Positions 19,479-28,502 of a DNA stretch of 43,681 nt are shown here, one piece after another (positions within the stretch are counted from its first letter, which is position 1; every line of letters starts with the position of its first letter). The DNA comes from Planctomycetota bacterium (GTDB lineage: Bacteria > Planctomycetota > Planctomycetia > Pirellulales > Pirellulaceae): contig JABAAE010000021.1 in assembly GCA_014238905.1 (NCBI GenBank), forward strand, positions 1-43,681, in the 5' to 3' direction. Below the pieces are notes generated by a model that did not search any database, had not been told where the DNA came from, and was given only the letters and a program-made list of their open reading frames with translations. The translations under genes and the position numbers were made by a program.

Positions 19479-20170
19479 GAGCCAATCCCCATTCTTCCAC
19501 GTAGCGGGCGAGACTCGGAGGCAAAAAGTGCCGTCCCTGATTTCGTTTCCCGAGCCAATCCGGGACTTTGACTCAGTTTGAGAAAATTCTCAAGGATTTG
19601 GAATCCGAACGGGGTCAAAATCGATTCGGGATGAAACTGCAGCCCATAGAGCGGTTGATCCGCATGGGCGATTCCCATCACGGCGCCATCGGCGGTCCGG
19701 GCAATCACCTGTAAATCGTCACCTAATGAGTCCGGATCGACTACCAGCGAGTGGTAACGGCAAGCCTCAAATTTCTGTGGAACATTTTCAAACAGAGGGT
19801 GCCCAAAATGATCAATCGTACTTTGCCTACCATGAATCGGCTCGGCGGCCCGAATAATATTTGCTCCGAGGGCAGCGGCAATCGCCTGATGTCCCAAACA
19901 GATTCCCAAGATGGGAATCCGTCCGCGGTACTCCCTGATCACATCCATTGAAATCCCACCCTCATCGGGCGTACAGGGACCGGGTGAAATGACGATCGAC
20001 TCTGGCCTGAGATGTCCCACTTGCTGGACTGTCAATTCATCGTTGCGGACGACACGAACCGGTTCTCCCTCGTTGAGTGAAACAGGCTGCCGATCGCCCG
20101 CGATGATCCGGCGAAAATACCTTGCGATATTCGCGACGAAACTATCGTAATTATCTATAAAAAGAATCAC
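19475..20170 (-). CDS. pabA: Aminodeoxychorismate synthase component II (glutamine amidotransferase)
   Basis: 231 residues from a GTG at 20170, which restores the usual opening ILFIDNYDSF; a TTG at 20188 is possible. It hydrolyses glutamine and passes ammonia to PabB. The class I amidotransferase triad is visible: C91 in GICLGHQAI, H180 and E182 in GLQFHPESI. ISPGPCTPDEGG is the usual oxyanion-strand region. A tail of about 30 residues beyond the family length (LSQSPGLARETKSGTALFAS onward) is unusual. Sequence alone does not separate PabA from TrpG, but it lies directly after a diagnostic PabB and upstream of beta-RFAP synthase. The enzyme pair could serve folate as well. Confidence 0.88.
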   Translation of the reverse strand: MILFIDNYDSFVANIARYFRRIIAGDRQPVSLNEGEPVRVVRNDELTVQQVGHLRPESIVISPGPCTPDEGGISMDVIREYRGRIPILGICLGHQAIAAALGANIIRAAEPIHGRQSTIDHFGHPLFENVPQKFEACRYHSLVVDPDSLGDDLQVIARTADGAVMGIAHADQPLYGLQFHPESILTPFGFQILENFLKLSQSPGLARETKSGTALFASESRPLRGRMGIGS

Positions 20171-20191
20171 TGAAACACTTCCCGCCAAGGT

Positions 20192-21655
20192 TTAGGTTAA
20201 GGCCCGTATCATTCCGTGGGCCTTATGAACCGTTTCGTTGTATTCTGACAGTGGGTCGGACTGCGCTACAATCCCGCCACCGACCGGTATTTGACACCAA
20301 CCACGCCCCATCATGATCGTGCGAATTAATATATTTTGATCCACCGCACCATCCCAACCAAAATAGCCCAAGCTTCCGCAATAACCACCTCGGGTGGTCG
20401 GTTCGATTTCAGCAATGATCTCCATCGCTCGAACTTTCGGTGCCCCGGTGATAGAACCGCCAGGAAAAACAGCGGTAAACAGTCTGGAAAAGGACGTTTC
20501 TTTTTTGATGCGACCATGAATCACCGAAACGAGGTGCTGGACAAATTCATACTCCTCCAATCCACATAATTGAGAGACAAAAATCGAATCGGGATCACAG
20601 ATTTTTGCCAGATCATTTCGCAATAGATCAACGATCATGACATTTTCTGAACGGTCTTTTTCGCTGGTGATCAGCCCCTCGGCAAGAAACAGATTGGCCT
20701 CTGGATAGCATGATCGCTGCCGAGTGCCTTTGATCGGGCGCGTTTCGACATTCCCCCTGGAATCGATACTCAACAGCCGCTCTGGAGAAGAACTAAGAAC
20801 CTGAAACACCCCCAGATCAAGATAAGCACCGAAGGGAGCGGGGTTTTGCTGCCTTAATTTTTCATAGACCCGCAGCGGTTCAGCGGTTTGTGGGGCAAGG
20901 AGTCGCTGGGAAAGATTAACCTGAAAAACATCACCCGCGTAAATATAATCAATGCAACGCTGGACCGCCGCAATGTACGCTGGCTTGGAAAAATCACTGG
21001 TGACGCGTGAAGAAATACCGCTATCGAACTGGGGCAACAAATCGCTGCGGTTCAAGGCCGCCTTATGGGCTCCTCGCTCTCCAGGACCGACTGGGGAGGA
21101 ATCAGACCGCAACCAGTCCATGAACTGATTCATCCTCGATTCTCCCCGCTGCCGACGTAGATTCGGCTCCATCTCGGGGAATCCCGTGGAAAAAAGCCAG
21201 CCTCTGTGCTGCAGATGGTCAAAAGCAAGCACGACATCGTAACAACCGGCAAATAACTGCGGTTGACCAAATTCATCTGCCACCTGGGGAATCGACTCAA
21301 AACAGCTTTTAAGGTCATAAGAACAAAAATTGATCACCCCACCCTGAAACGCAGGAAATCCTTCCAACGCTGGACTATGAAATTCGGATAACCATTGGTC
21401 AATGACCTGGAGCTGCTGGACATCCGGATTACTGGAGAGGACCTTGCGAAAAGGGTCAGCTGCCACGTAAGAGGTATTTCCCAGGGAAGCATTTTCCAAC
21501 GAGCTATCCAGAAACACCGGATAGGGAAGATGCGAAAGTCGCTTCAAGGCAGTCAACGGTTCCAGATCCTTGGGCAACTCTTGCACCATTAAGACCGGAC
21601 GCTTTCCGTTGGAATCCTCCGGGACGCCGTTAGAAATGACGGAATCAGTTTGCAT
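20192..21655 (-). CDS. pabB: Aminodeoxychorismate synthase component I
   Basis: 487 residues. With PabA it converts chorismate and glutamine into 4-amino-4-deoxychorismate, the precursor of p-aminobenzoate. The chorismate-binding domain fills the C-terminal half: GDVFQVNLSQRL, RPIKGTRQR, LITSEKDRSENVMIVDLLRNDL, FPGGSITGAPKVRAMEIIAE and RGGYCGSLGYFGWDG. Lysine 309 in PIKGT is diagnostic: PabB has lysine there, whereas TrpE has alanine (PIAGT). The N-terminal half is diverged. The start overlaps the end of the DHPS-like gene by 11 bases, and pabA follows after 21 bases. No pabC lyase gene is visible here, so the last step is encoded elsewhere. Confidence 0.92.
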   Translation of the reverse strand: MQTDSVISNGVPEDSNGKRPVLMVQELPKDLEPLTALKRLSHLPYPVFLDSSLENASLGNTSYVAADPFRKVLSSNPDVQQLQVIDQWLSEFHSPALEGFPAFQGGVINFCSYDLKSCFESIPQVADEFGQPQLFAGCYDVVLAFDHLQHRGWLFSTGFPEMEPNLRRQRGESRMNQFMDWLRSDSSPVGPGERGAHKAALNRSDLLPQFDSGISSRVTSDFSKPAYIAAVQRCIDYIYAGDVFQVNLSQRLLAPQTAEPLRVYEKLRQQNPAPFGAYLDLGVFQVLSSSPERLLSIDSRGNVETRPIKGTRQRSCYPEANLFLAEGLITSEKDRSENVMIVDLLRNDLAKICDPDSIFVSQLCGLEEYEFVQHLVSVIHGRIKKETSFSRLFTAVFPGGSITGAPKVRAMEIIAEIEPTTRGGYCGSLGYFGWDGAVDQNILIRTIMMGRGWCQIPVGGGIVAQSDPLSEYNETVHKAHGMIRALT

Positions 21656-23048
21656 CTCGTTTTCGTTTCCGTTTCGACAGTCGGTGTCGATCCTTTTCGG
21701 ATTGCGTCAGGTAACCCCAATTAAGGGCCTGATCCTGGTTGAATTCTTTGCCGAGTTGGTTGGCTATCATCGCTTTGCACATTTCATAGCCCAAATAGAA
21801 CGAATGCGAAGCATCTAAATTGGTCAGACCTGCATCAAGCATCTCGTCAAAAATCTCGAATGGATCAGTATTATGAAAATGCTGCTGTTTACCAAGCAGG
21901 TGAATTTCATCGTTCTGAGTAAAGATTCGGTAGTTTTGATCTTTGATCTTGTCAGTCAAATCCTCAATAAAACCCTCGGGATGCGAGTAAACTTTGGGAT
22001 CTCTCAGGGCAATCAACAGCGGTTCCAAGTGTTTGGGAGGCACACCGTTTTTGACCGCATGATGTACCAAACGCCGAGCCAAATCACATTCCTTGACGCT
22101 CGTTCTCGCCCAGTTGATAACTTGGGTCGTCAGGATGCTTCCAATGGCCAACTCCTGACAAAACCCGAGCAACAAGGTGTTAACCCCACTGGAGTCACAA
22201 TCGGTCAACTCCGATAGATTGCCGATGCCCATCATTAATTCAGCTTGGGGAAACAACTCTCTTACCTGCAGATAACGCCCCAGACTTTTGGAAAAACCAA
22301 ATCCAATGGGCTCCAGAATTGGGTCAATCCTGAAGCGTACAGAATTCTTTTCGAGGTGGTAAATGGTCTCCTCCAAACCTTGCAGGTCTTCGAAACGGTC
22401 GGGAATCACAACCACTTCACAGCCCCAATCGGCCGCAGCGTGCCGATTGGTCGCGTTGACTGAAAGGACCAGTTCTGCGCCGGCCGAAGCCGCCGCTGCG
22501 ATTTCTATGGGATTAAGACTATCGATCGAGACTCGAATCCCCTCATTCACCAACGCCGCGACGCTGTCTCCCACTCCAGACCAGGTGATCCCCGGCTTGC
22601 AACCTACATCCACGACATCCGCCCCGTCAGCGACCAGGTCTTGGGCTACCGACAACAATTCGGTAATCGTCTTATCCGGGGCATGATTAATCTCTGCAAT
22701 AATCTCAATGTCGTAATCCCCGTACCCCTCCGGTCGCCCCGAGGCAAGACCAAAGTATTCCGCTAGACGGCGAAGGTCGCGGGGTCCAGTTTCTACAACG
22801 GCGGTGGTCAGCGACTGAAGCTCGGCCAAGTGTTCACAATAACCGGGGACAATCACCCGGTCAGTTCCCGGTGGGATATTAATTTTGCCGGCAATCCAAC
22901 GGGGAGTCATTAGCGCGGCGACCGAAATCGGAAGAACCTCGACCGTCGCTTGGAACCCAATTTTTTCCGACAAACGGTTGACTTCCTCAGTCAATGCCTT
23001 TTCAGCAAGGCGACCAGTCACGAAATGAATTCGCTCGGGATTTTCCAT
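21645..23048 (-). CDS. Dihydropteroate synthase-related protein (DUF6513 type)
   Basis: 467 residues from the ATG at 23048 (a TTG at 23066 is possible). It belongs to the DHPS-related family first noted in archaea that lack ordinary DHPS. The N-terminal 115 residues (IHFVTGRLAEKALTEEV onward) form the DUF6513-like part. The DHPS-like TIM barrel follows, with EIIAEINHAP, VADGADVVDVGCKP, IRVSIDSLNPIEIAAAASAGAELVLSVNATN and RFRIDPILEPIGFGF. The C-terminal third is specific to the family. It probably acts in methanopterin assembly, joining pterin to the beta-RFAP-derived arylamine; this is inferred from operon context rather than shown. It is the first gene of the operon and diverges from nagA. 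Confidence 0.82.
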   Translation of the reverse strand: MENPERIHFVTGRLAEKALTEEVNRLSEKIGFQATVEVLPISVAALMTPRWIAGKINIPPGTDRVIVPGYCEHLAELQSLTTAVVETGPRDLRRLAEYFGLASGRPEGYGDYDIEIIAEINHAPDKTITELLSVAQDLVADGADVVDVGCKPGITWSGVGDSVAALVNEGIRVSIDSLNPIEIAAAASAGAELVLSVNATNRHAAADWGCEVVVIPDRFEDLQGLEETIYHLEKNSVRFRIDPILEPIGFGFSKSLGRYLQVRELFPQAELMMGIGNLSELTDCDSSGVNTLLLGFCQELAIGSILTTQVINWARTSVKECDLARRLVHHAVKNGVPPKHLEPLLIALRDPKVYSHPEGFIEDLTDKIKDQNYRIFTQNDEIHLLGKQQHFHNTDPFEIFDEMLDAGLTNLDASHSFYLGYEMCKAMIANQLGKEFNQDQALNWGYLTQSEKDRHRLSKRKRKRDAN

Positions 23049-23237
23049 GGAAGAAAAACAGTTCAATGGTCATTTGGAAGGCGGCAAATGCCGAATCGTC
23101 CAATAAATAAAAAAAACCGATTAGGCTGCAGCTCCTTGCAGCGGCTGCGATCGTTTAACATGACCACTGTACCAAATTAAATCAGTCATCGCAGTTGGCC
23201 ACCCTGACTGATCCAAAACTGATCGGCGACGACCACC

Positions 23238-24425
23238 ATGCACCACCGTCCTGTGGAATTTTCCTGTACAACGATCGATCGAGATCTCCCATTACGAGTG
23301 ACGATCGATGCGAATCAAAACGTGAAGGTCGCCCCAGGACCGGGTGCTGCCGTAACGCCCCCAAAAGATCAGTGGCTGATTTCCAGTGGTTTGGTCGATC
23401 TGCAGGTCAATGGATATCTCGGAACTGACCTGTCCGACCCCAATCTTTCGGTCGAACACGCCGAATCGTTCTGTCGGCAGCTGGCTGGGGTTGGCGTCAC
23501 ACGGTTACTGCCAACGATTACCACCAATAGTCATCAAGCTCTCATCGCCTCCCTGCGGCGGCTAAGCTCTCTTTCTGAGGAATCGGATTTATTTTCCAGA
23601 ATGACATTGGGGATCCATCTGGAGGGTCCCTTTATCTCCAAGTTGGACGGTCCGCGGGGAGCCCACCCCCGTGAGTTTTGCCGACCGTGTGATCTTAATG
23701 AATTCGCTCTCCTTCAGCAGGCCGCCCAAGGCTTGATCAAGGTCGTCACCCTCTCCCCGGAATACGAATCGGCAACCTCCTTCATCGCTGAGATCACGCG
23801 TCAAGGTTTAATAGCCTCCATCGGCCACACCGCTGCCTCACCGGAGCAGATCCAATCCGCCACCCAACAGGGGGCGCAGATGTCGACCCACCTCGGCAAC
23901 GGCATGCACACAGAAATTGCTCGACACCCCAATTACCTCTGGGAACAGATGGCATCCGACGAGCTTCACGCTGGCTTGATTGCCGATGGAGTGCATCTTA
24001 GCCCAGCCATTCTGAAGTCCATCGTCAGGACAAAAACGCCTCAAAGGTGCTTCCTGGTGAGTGACACCACCAGCCTGTCAGGTCAACCTGCCGGTAGGTA
24101 CCGGGATTCGGTTTTGGGTGATGTTGAAGTCACCGACGATCGCCGCCTAGTCATTGCCGGGCAACGCCTGCTGCAAGCTGGAGCCTACAAACCCCTCAAA
24201 GATGCCATTCCAATCATCATGAGGGATGCTGACGTAAGCTTCACAACGGCCCTCAAAATGGCAAGTGAATTCCCGGCAGCAGCGATTGGACACCGGGATT
24301 CGTTCCCATTCGATCCACAATCCTGTACGGGTGACTTCATCGTTTTCCAGCGGGACAAAAACAACCGATGCGATGTGAAACTGGCGGTGGTCAACAATGA
24401 TGTTCTTTTTTCCAACTTGGATTGA
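23238..24425 (+). CDS. nagA: N-acetylglucosamine-6-phosphate deacetylase
   Basis: 395 residues of the amidohydrolase superfamily. It removes acetate from GlcNAc-6-phosphate, feeding amino sugars to glycolysis or wall precursor recycling. Family motifs are SSGLVDLQVNGYLGTDLSDP (metal-binding region), GIHLEGPFISKLDGPRGAHP, SIGHTAASPEQ, STHLGNGMHTEIARHP, GLIADGVHLSPAILKS and FLVSDTTSLSGQPAG. The usual THLFNAM reads THLGNGM here, a small departure. No Shine-Dalgarno is seen. It diverges from the C1-cofactor operon with 190 bases between starts, and nagB is not adjacent. Confidence 0.9.
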   Translation: MHHRPVEFSCTTIDRDLPLRVTIDANQNVKVAPGPGAAVTPPKDQWLISSGLVDLQVNGYLGTDLSDPNLSVEHAESFCRQLAGVGVTRLLPTITTNSHQALIASLRRLSSLSEESDLFSRMTLGIHLEGPFISKLDGPRGAHPREFCRPCDLNEFALLQQAAQGLIKVVTLSPEYESATSFIAEITRQGLIASIGHTAASPEQIQSATQQGAQMSTHLGNGMHTEIARHPNYLWEQMASDELHAGLIADGVHLSPAILKSIVRTKTPQRCFLVSDTTSLSGQPAGRYRDSVLGDVEVTDDRRLVIAGQRLLQAGAYKPLKDAIPIIMRDADVSFTTALKMASEFPAAAIGHRDSFPFDPQSCTGDFIVFQRDKNNRCDVKLAVVNNDVLFSNLD

Positions 24426-24494
24426 GCTCTTTGCCGTTTGACATTGCGAAAATAAAGTTTTGCAAGACGGATTGATTTAAGTAACAATTCATCC

Positions 24495-25934
24495 ATGAAT
24501 CCACGCCATCCTCCAAATCGTTCCACTCCTTCCCGGCGTGATCTCCTGAAGACAGGCGGCATTGCGGCGATGGGATTGTCGCTACCCCGACTGTTGCAGA
24601 GTCAGGACAGACCGCCGGGGCTCGGGACCGAAGAGAATGCCGCCCAATCATCAATCTCCCCAACCCCCGCCCGCTCCAAAGAGATCAGCTGTATTTTCAT
24701 CCATCAGTATGGTGGGCTAAGCCAACTGGATTCATGGGACCCTAAACCTCTTTCGTCTGCGGAAATCCGGGGACCCTATTCTCCTATTCAAACGGTAACG
24801 CCTGGATTTCAAATCAGCGAATTGATGCCAAAGCTTTCTCAAATGTCGGATAAATATTCGGTCATCCGATCCATGACGCATGGGAATGCGCAGCACGACC
24901 AGGCCAACGCCATGATGCTGGCTGGCCGTTCTAATCCCGCCCCGGACGACCCTTCGTTTGGGGCCATGGTCACCAAACTAAGGCCCTCTTTTGCAAAAAT
25001 CCCGCCCCACGTCTGGCTCCAGAAGTATGGTGGTGGCGCTGCTCCTGCCGAACAGACTTACCTGAGCGGTGGCCGACTGGGAGCGGCGGTTGCTCCCATG
25101 CTGATCGGAAAACAACACGACGAGAATCCCGCCTCCGACGATTTCAGGGTCCGAGCATTTGATCGCAGTCAAGGAATCTCTCAGCAGCGTCTCAAAACAC
25201 GGTGGCAGCTAACACAAAAGATCCAGAATTCCTCTAATGCTGGAAAAACGTCCGAGTACGACAGACTCGATCTCTATCAACGAAAATCCTTCGACTTATT
25301 GGACAGCACAGAGGCGAAAAAGGCTTTTGACATCAAGCAGGAGCCCTCAACAATTCGTGAACGCTATGGCCAGAATCCTCTCGGCCAAAATCTTGTCCTG
25401 GCAAGAAGACTGGTTGAAGCCGGCGTCCGCCTGGTTAACGTATTGGCCTGGACAGGACTCGCACCGCAAGAAAAATTTGTCAGCGTGGAAACCTGGGACA
25501 TGCATGGCAACGCCGACGTCGGGATCTTTGAAGATGGCTGGAACGGCCTTCCGTTTGCTTTACCCAGAGCCGACCAGGCGGTTGCCACGCTTCTGACCGA
25601 TTTGGAAGAGAGGGGTTTGCTGGAGACGACACTGGTCGTGCTTTGTGGCGAATTTGGGCGAACCCCCAAGATCAGCCGTGGTGCCAAACGGATCGGTCGC
25701 GATCATTGGCCCAACTGTTATTCGGCTCTGGTCGCCGGAGGTGGCATTCAGGGTGGCGTTGTGTACGGTGAATCTGACAAACAGGGGGCTTATGTAAAAT
25801 CCAATCCTGTCTCCCTGGAGGACTTTACCGCGACGCTCTTTTCGGCCATGAAAATCGACCCCACGTCGCGACTTAGTCCTGATGGATTCACCCTCCCTGC
25901 CAGCACCGGCGACGTCATTGGCGATCTATTTTAG
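24495..25934 (+). CDS. DUF1501-family Tat-exported protein
   Basis: 479 residues. The N-terminus carries a twin-arginine signal (SRRDLLKTGGIAAMGLSLP). The remainder follows the DUF1501 pattern: FIHQYGGLSQLDSWDPKP, SVIRSMTHGNAQHDQANAMM, NLVLARRLVEAGVRLVNVL, WDMHGN, LEERGLLETTLVVLCGEFGRTPKI and GRDHWPNCYSALVAGGGIQGG. The fold is related to alkaline-phosphatase and sulfatase enzymes, with the FGRTP and RDHW segments probably near a metal site. Planctomycetes usually encode it beside a DUF1549/DUF1553 cytochrome-like partner; here none is adjacent. Function is not established. The converging enolase-superfamily gene ends eight bases from its stop. Confidence 0.88.
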   Translation: MNPRHPPNRSTPSRRDLLKTGGIAAMGLSLPRLLQSQDRPPGLGTEENAAQSSISPTPARSKEISCIFIHQYGGLSQLDSWDPKPLSSAEIRGPYSPIQTVTPGFQISELMPKLSQMSDKYSVIRSMTHGNAQHDQANAMMLAGRSNPAPDDPSFGAMVTKLRPSFAKIPPHVWLQKYGGGAAPAEQTYLSGGRLGAAVAPMLIGKQHDENPASDDFRVRAFDRSQGISQQRLKTRWQLTQKIQNSSNAGKTSEYDRLDLYQRKSFDLLDSTEAKKAFDIKQEPSTIRERYGQNPLGQNLVLARRLVEAGVRLVNVLAWTGLAPQEKFVSVETWDMHGNADVGIFEDGWNGLPFALPRADQAVATLLTDLEERGLLETTLVVLCGEFGRTPKISRGAKRIGRDHWPNCYSALVAGGGIQGGVVYGESDKQGAYVKSNPVSLEDFTATLFSAMKIDPTSRLSPDGFTLPASTGDVIGDLF

Positions 25935-25942
25935 CCAACTTT

Positions 25943-27289
25943 TCAGAAGCCCAATCCCAAGCCATTTAATTCCTGAGTCGCGATTCGCCCTTCGACCGGC
26001 TGAAAGACATCTGGATACCGTTGAGCCCATTGTTGATTCCCCAGTGGACAATACTGTCGTCCGTTCCCTTCGATGGCAGCCACCGTCGGAATATGGGCTG
26101 CCAAGCTGGCTGAGTGGAGGAAGTTATGACCGATACAGGTCAAATCCTGCACACACAAAAACATTTCTAGTTTTTGAGCCGCAGCGGCCATCAACAGCGA
26201 CCCAGTCTGACCTTTACAGGCTTTGAGGGCGATCCCGGAATAACCCTGATCACGGGCCAGCAGCAGAGATTCCAAATCGATCAGCGATTCGTCGATCACA
26301 ACAGGTTTGATTTTCGCCGCTTTGTGAACGGTGTTTTGGGGGTTCTTTTTGAGATCCCGATGAGTAGGCTGCTCGACATATTGAATACGGGAGAAACAGT
26401 CTGGATTTCGTGTGCGAATCAACTCAAGAAAATCGACGACGTAATCAATCGAAGCACATTTCTCGTTAAAATCCAAAGAGTAACTCCAGGTCGATCGGCC
26501 CATGTCCAGTTGCACTGTCCGTGAGGCGGCATCGATATCCATGACTCTTTCGACGTCCCAATCAAAATCGTCCCCCGACAATTTGATTTTTAAATGAGTT
26601 AATCCATCTCGACGAATCCAATCTCCCAACAACTCCGGAAAATCGCTTTCTGATTCCACCTTCCCCCGGTCCCCAAAAATCGGGTCCAAGGCACCCACGA
26701 GATGATAGAGGGGCATATTGGCCTGTGGCTTTTCCAGGACATAACTGGAAAGGTAACAACCTCCAAACGACTCGTCGAGAAAGCAAGACAGGTCCTCCCG
26801 AAGCAAGCTTGGCGTTAAGGTTTGAAATGAGTTCAATTGGTGCAATCTGCCAAAGGCATCATGCACCGCCGCATCCAGTGGACTACCGCAAACCAATTGG
26901 GCCAGTCGAGGAATGGTCTCCGTCAAAGCATTGTTTTTTTCCAGGGCCGACGCTATTTCTGGAAAAGAATGCTCAAAATCAAACAGCATGCGGACCGGAT
27001 GTTCGTAACGACCAAGTTCACCGGCGGATTGGCAGATCAAATCCGCCAGCTCCAACATCGTCGCCAACGTCAAATCTGCCGCAACAACGCTCGAAGGCCA
27101 GGCCCACAGATTCCCCATCGTCATCGAGCCATGTCCGGTCGATTGACGCCCGTTGTCATCTTCAATCACCACATCAACGTGGTAAACCACCACATCTTCA
27201 ACGACTCGCCCCCCAAATTTCATCGGACTGCGGTACTTGAATTTTTCCTGCGATGTCGCGATATCTTTAATTTGAAATCGGGTTACCAT
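25943..27289 (-). CDS. Enolase-superfamily (mandelate racemase-like) enzyme
   Basis: 448 residues from the ATG at 27289, with AGGT upstream. The N-terminal capping domain (FKYRSPMKFGGRVVEDVVVYHV) leads into a barrel with THLKIKLSG, the metal-ligand run VQLDMGRSTWSY (Asp), IQYVEQPTHR (Glu), PVVIDESLIDLESLL (Asp/Glu) and a late ALKACKGQTGSLL with a lysine in the position of an acid/base catalyst. It may epimerise or dehydrate an acid sugar or amino-acid derivative; the substrate cannot be read from the sequence. It converges on the DUF1501 gene with almost no gap, and has no obvious pathway partners. Confidence 0.82.
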   Translation of the reverse strand: MVTRFQIKDIATSQEKFKYRSPMKFGGRVVEDVVVYHVDVVIEDDNGRQSTGHGSMTMGNLWAWPSSVVAADLTLATMLELADLICQSAGELGRYEHPVRMLFDFEHSFPEIASALEKNNALTETIPRLAQLVCGSPLDAAVHDAFGRLHQLNSFQTLTPSLLREDLSCFLDESFGGCYLSSYVLEKPQANMPLYHLVGALDPIFGDRGKVESESDFPELLGDWIRRDGLTHLKIKLSGDDFDWDVERVMDIDAASRTVQLDMGRSTWSYSLDFNEKCASIDYVVDFLELIRTRNPDCFSRIQYVEQPTHRDLKKNPQNTVHKAAKIKPVVIDESLIDLESLLLARDQGYSGIALKACKGQTGSLLMAAAAQKLEMFLCVQDLTCIGHNFLHSASLAAHIPTVAAIEGNGRQYCPLGNQQWAQRYPDVFQPVEGRIATQELNGLGLGF

Positions 27290-27655
27290 TTTTTTACCTG
27301 TTATTGACTGGCCTGATGAGCAACGGTGCTATCCATCGTCGACTAATCCCAGAGTCCGAACCGTTGCAGAACAGAGTTTGCAATATCGATGGCGGAAAAG
27401 CAACTTGGCTAACAGGTCATGCAGATCGATTCAAACGATTGTAGACACTGTTACATTTGAAAGCGGAAACCCGTCTCCGTCGCCCGTCCCTTTTCCTGCT
27501 TGGCGAGATAATACCGCGACCGCCGTATCCCTTTGACGTTTTGCCCCAAGAGAATGGCTCTAACCGACTTTCTTTTCACCAACCCTGACCAAACGGGAGC
27601 AAACCTGGCTACGAAAGCTGAATGATTGATCTCAAAAACCATTCCCAAACCGGTG
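27290..27655. other. Intergenic, nothing recognised
   Basis: 366 bases between the response-regulator stop and the enolase-like gene's start. A 65-codon minus-strand frame (27451-27648) has no recognisable motif and no ribosome-binding site and was not called. Confidence 0.45.
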
Positions 27656-28288
27656 CTAGACGATGCCTTTTCGAAACGCCCAAACCGCCGCCTGAGTCCG
27701 ATCTGTCACACCGATTTTTCTCAGGATGTTTTGCACGTGTTCTTTGACCGTTTCATAGGAAATGGTCAAAGAATTAGCGATCTCCTTGTTCGTTTTGCCA
27801 CTGGTCAAACGTTTAAGCACCTCCGCCTCTCGGGCCGTCAAGGGAACTTCTACATCCAAATCCAGTCTGGGCGTCGCTAACGCCCCGGTCACCCGGCGCA
27901 ACTCATCGCGACTCCAAACCGTTTCTCCTTTGGCCACCCGGCAAATGGCGTCGCAAAGCAATTCTTTAGGTTTTCCCTTGGTAACATAGCCAACCGCGCC
28001 CAAGGCAACCGCTCTGGCGACATAGGTCGGATTGCCGAATGTGGAATACATCAAGACGGCCACGTCGGGGTGATCCAATTTGATCCGACTCAGGCAATCC
28101 AAACCGTCGCCGTCTGGCATTCGCACATCTAACAAAACCACTTCAGCGGAAATCAAGGATAAAAGGCTGAGCGCTTGTTCGGCACTGGCGGCTTCTCCCA
28201 CGATGGAGATGCCCGAGCCTTCCAACATGTTTTCCAACCCTCGCCGAATGACTGGGTGATCATCTACTACAATAAGACGAATTGACAT
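27656..28288 (-). CDS. NarL/FixJ-type response regulator
   Basis: 210 residues. The receiver domain occupies about 1-120: acidic pocket D9/D10 in VVDDHPVIRRG, phospho-acceptor D54 in EVVLLDVRMPDGDG, and conserved lysine in GYVTKGKPKE. The C-terminal LuxR-type helix-turn-helix reads LTAREAEVLKRLTSGKTNKE, then IANSLTISYETVKEHVQNILRKIGVTDRTQA. It should bind DNA as a dimer when phosphorylated. No histidine kinase lies next to it, so it is an orphan in this window and its signal is unknown. The next gene upstream (tsaE) is on the same strand but 214 bases away. Confidence 0.92.
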   Translation of the reverse strand: MSIRLIVVDDHPVIRRGLENMLEGSGISIVGEAASAEQALSLLSLISAEVVLLDVRMPDGDGLDCLSRIKLDHPDVAVLMYSTFGNPTYVARAVALGAVGYVTKGKPKELLCDAICRVAKGETVWSRDELRRVTGALATPRLDLDVEVPLTAREAEVLKRLTSGKTNKEIANSLTISYETVKEHVQNILRKIGVTDRTQAAVWAFRKGIV

Positions 28289-28502
28289 TTAAGGCTCAAA
28301 CCTCGGAATGAAACCGTGAATAAAGGTCCCTTCAGGTCGGCGAAACGACAGGGGGCTTTGAACTTGGCAGGTTGACGACAGCGGCAGGAATGATCGCTTC
28401 AGGCTCTGGACTGCGTCGGTCAGACAATACCCCGGCCTGAGGGACAATCATTAACTAGTTTTTAACAGAAAAAAATTTTTTTTATAGCTTTTTCACGAAA
28501 AT

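Noticed and set aside
20192..21655. Anthranilate synthase TrpE
   Set aside because: The PIKGT lysine marks the PabB group, and the neighbours fit p-aminobenzoate use rather than tryptophan synthesis.
27451..27648. 65-codon minus-strand frame after the response regulator
   Set aside because: Too short, basic and without motif or start signal to separate it from chance.
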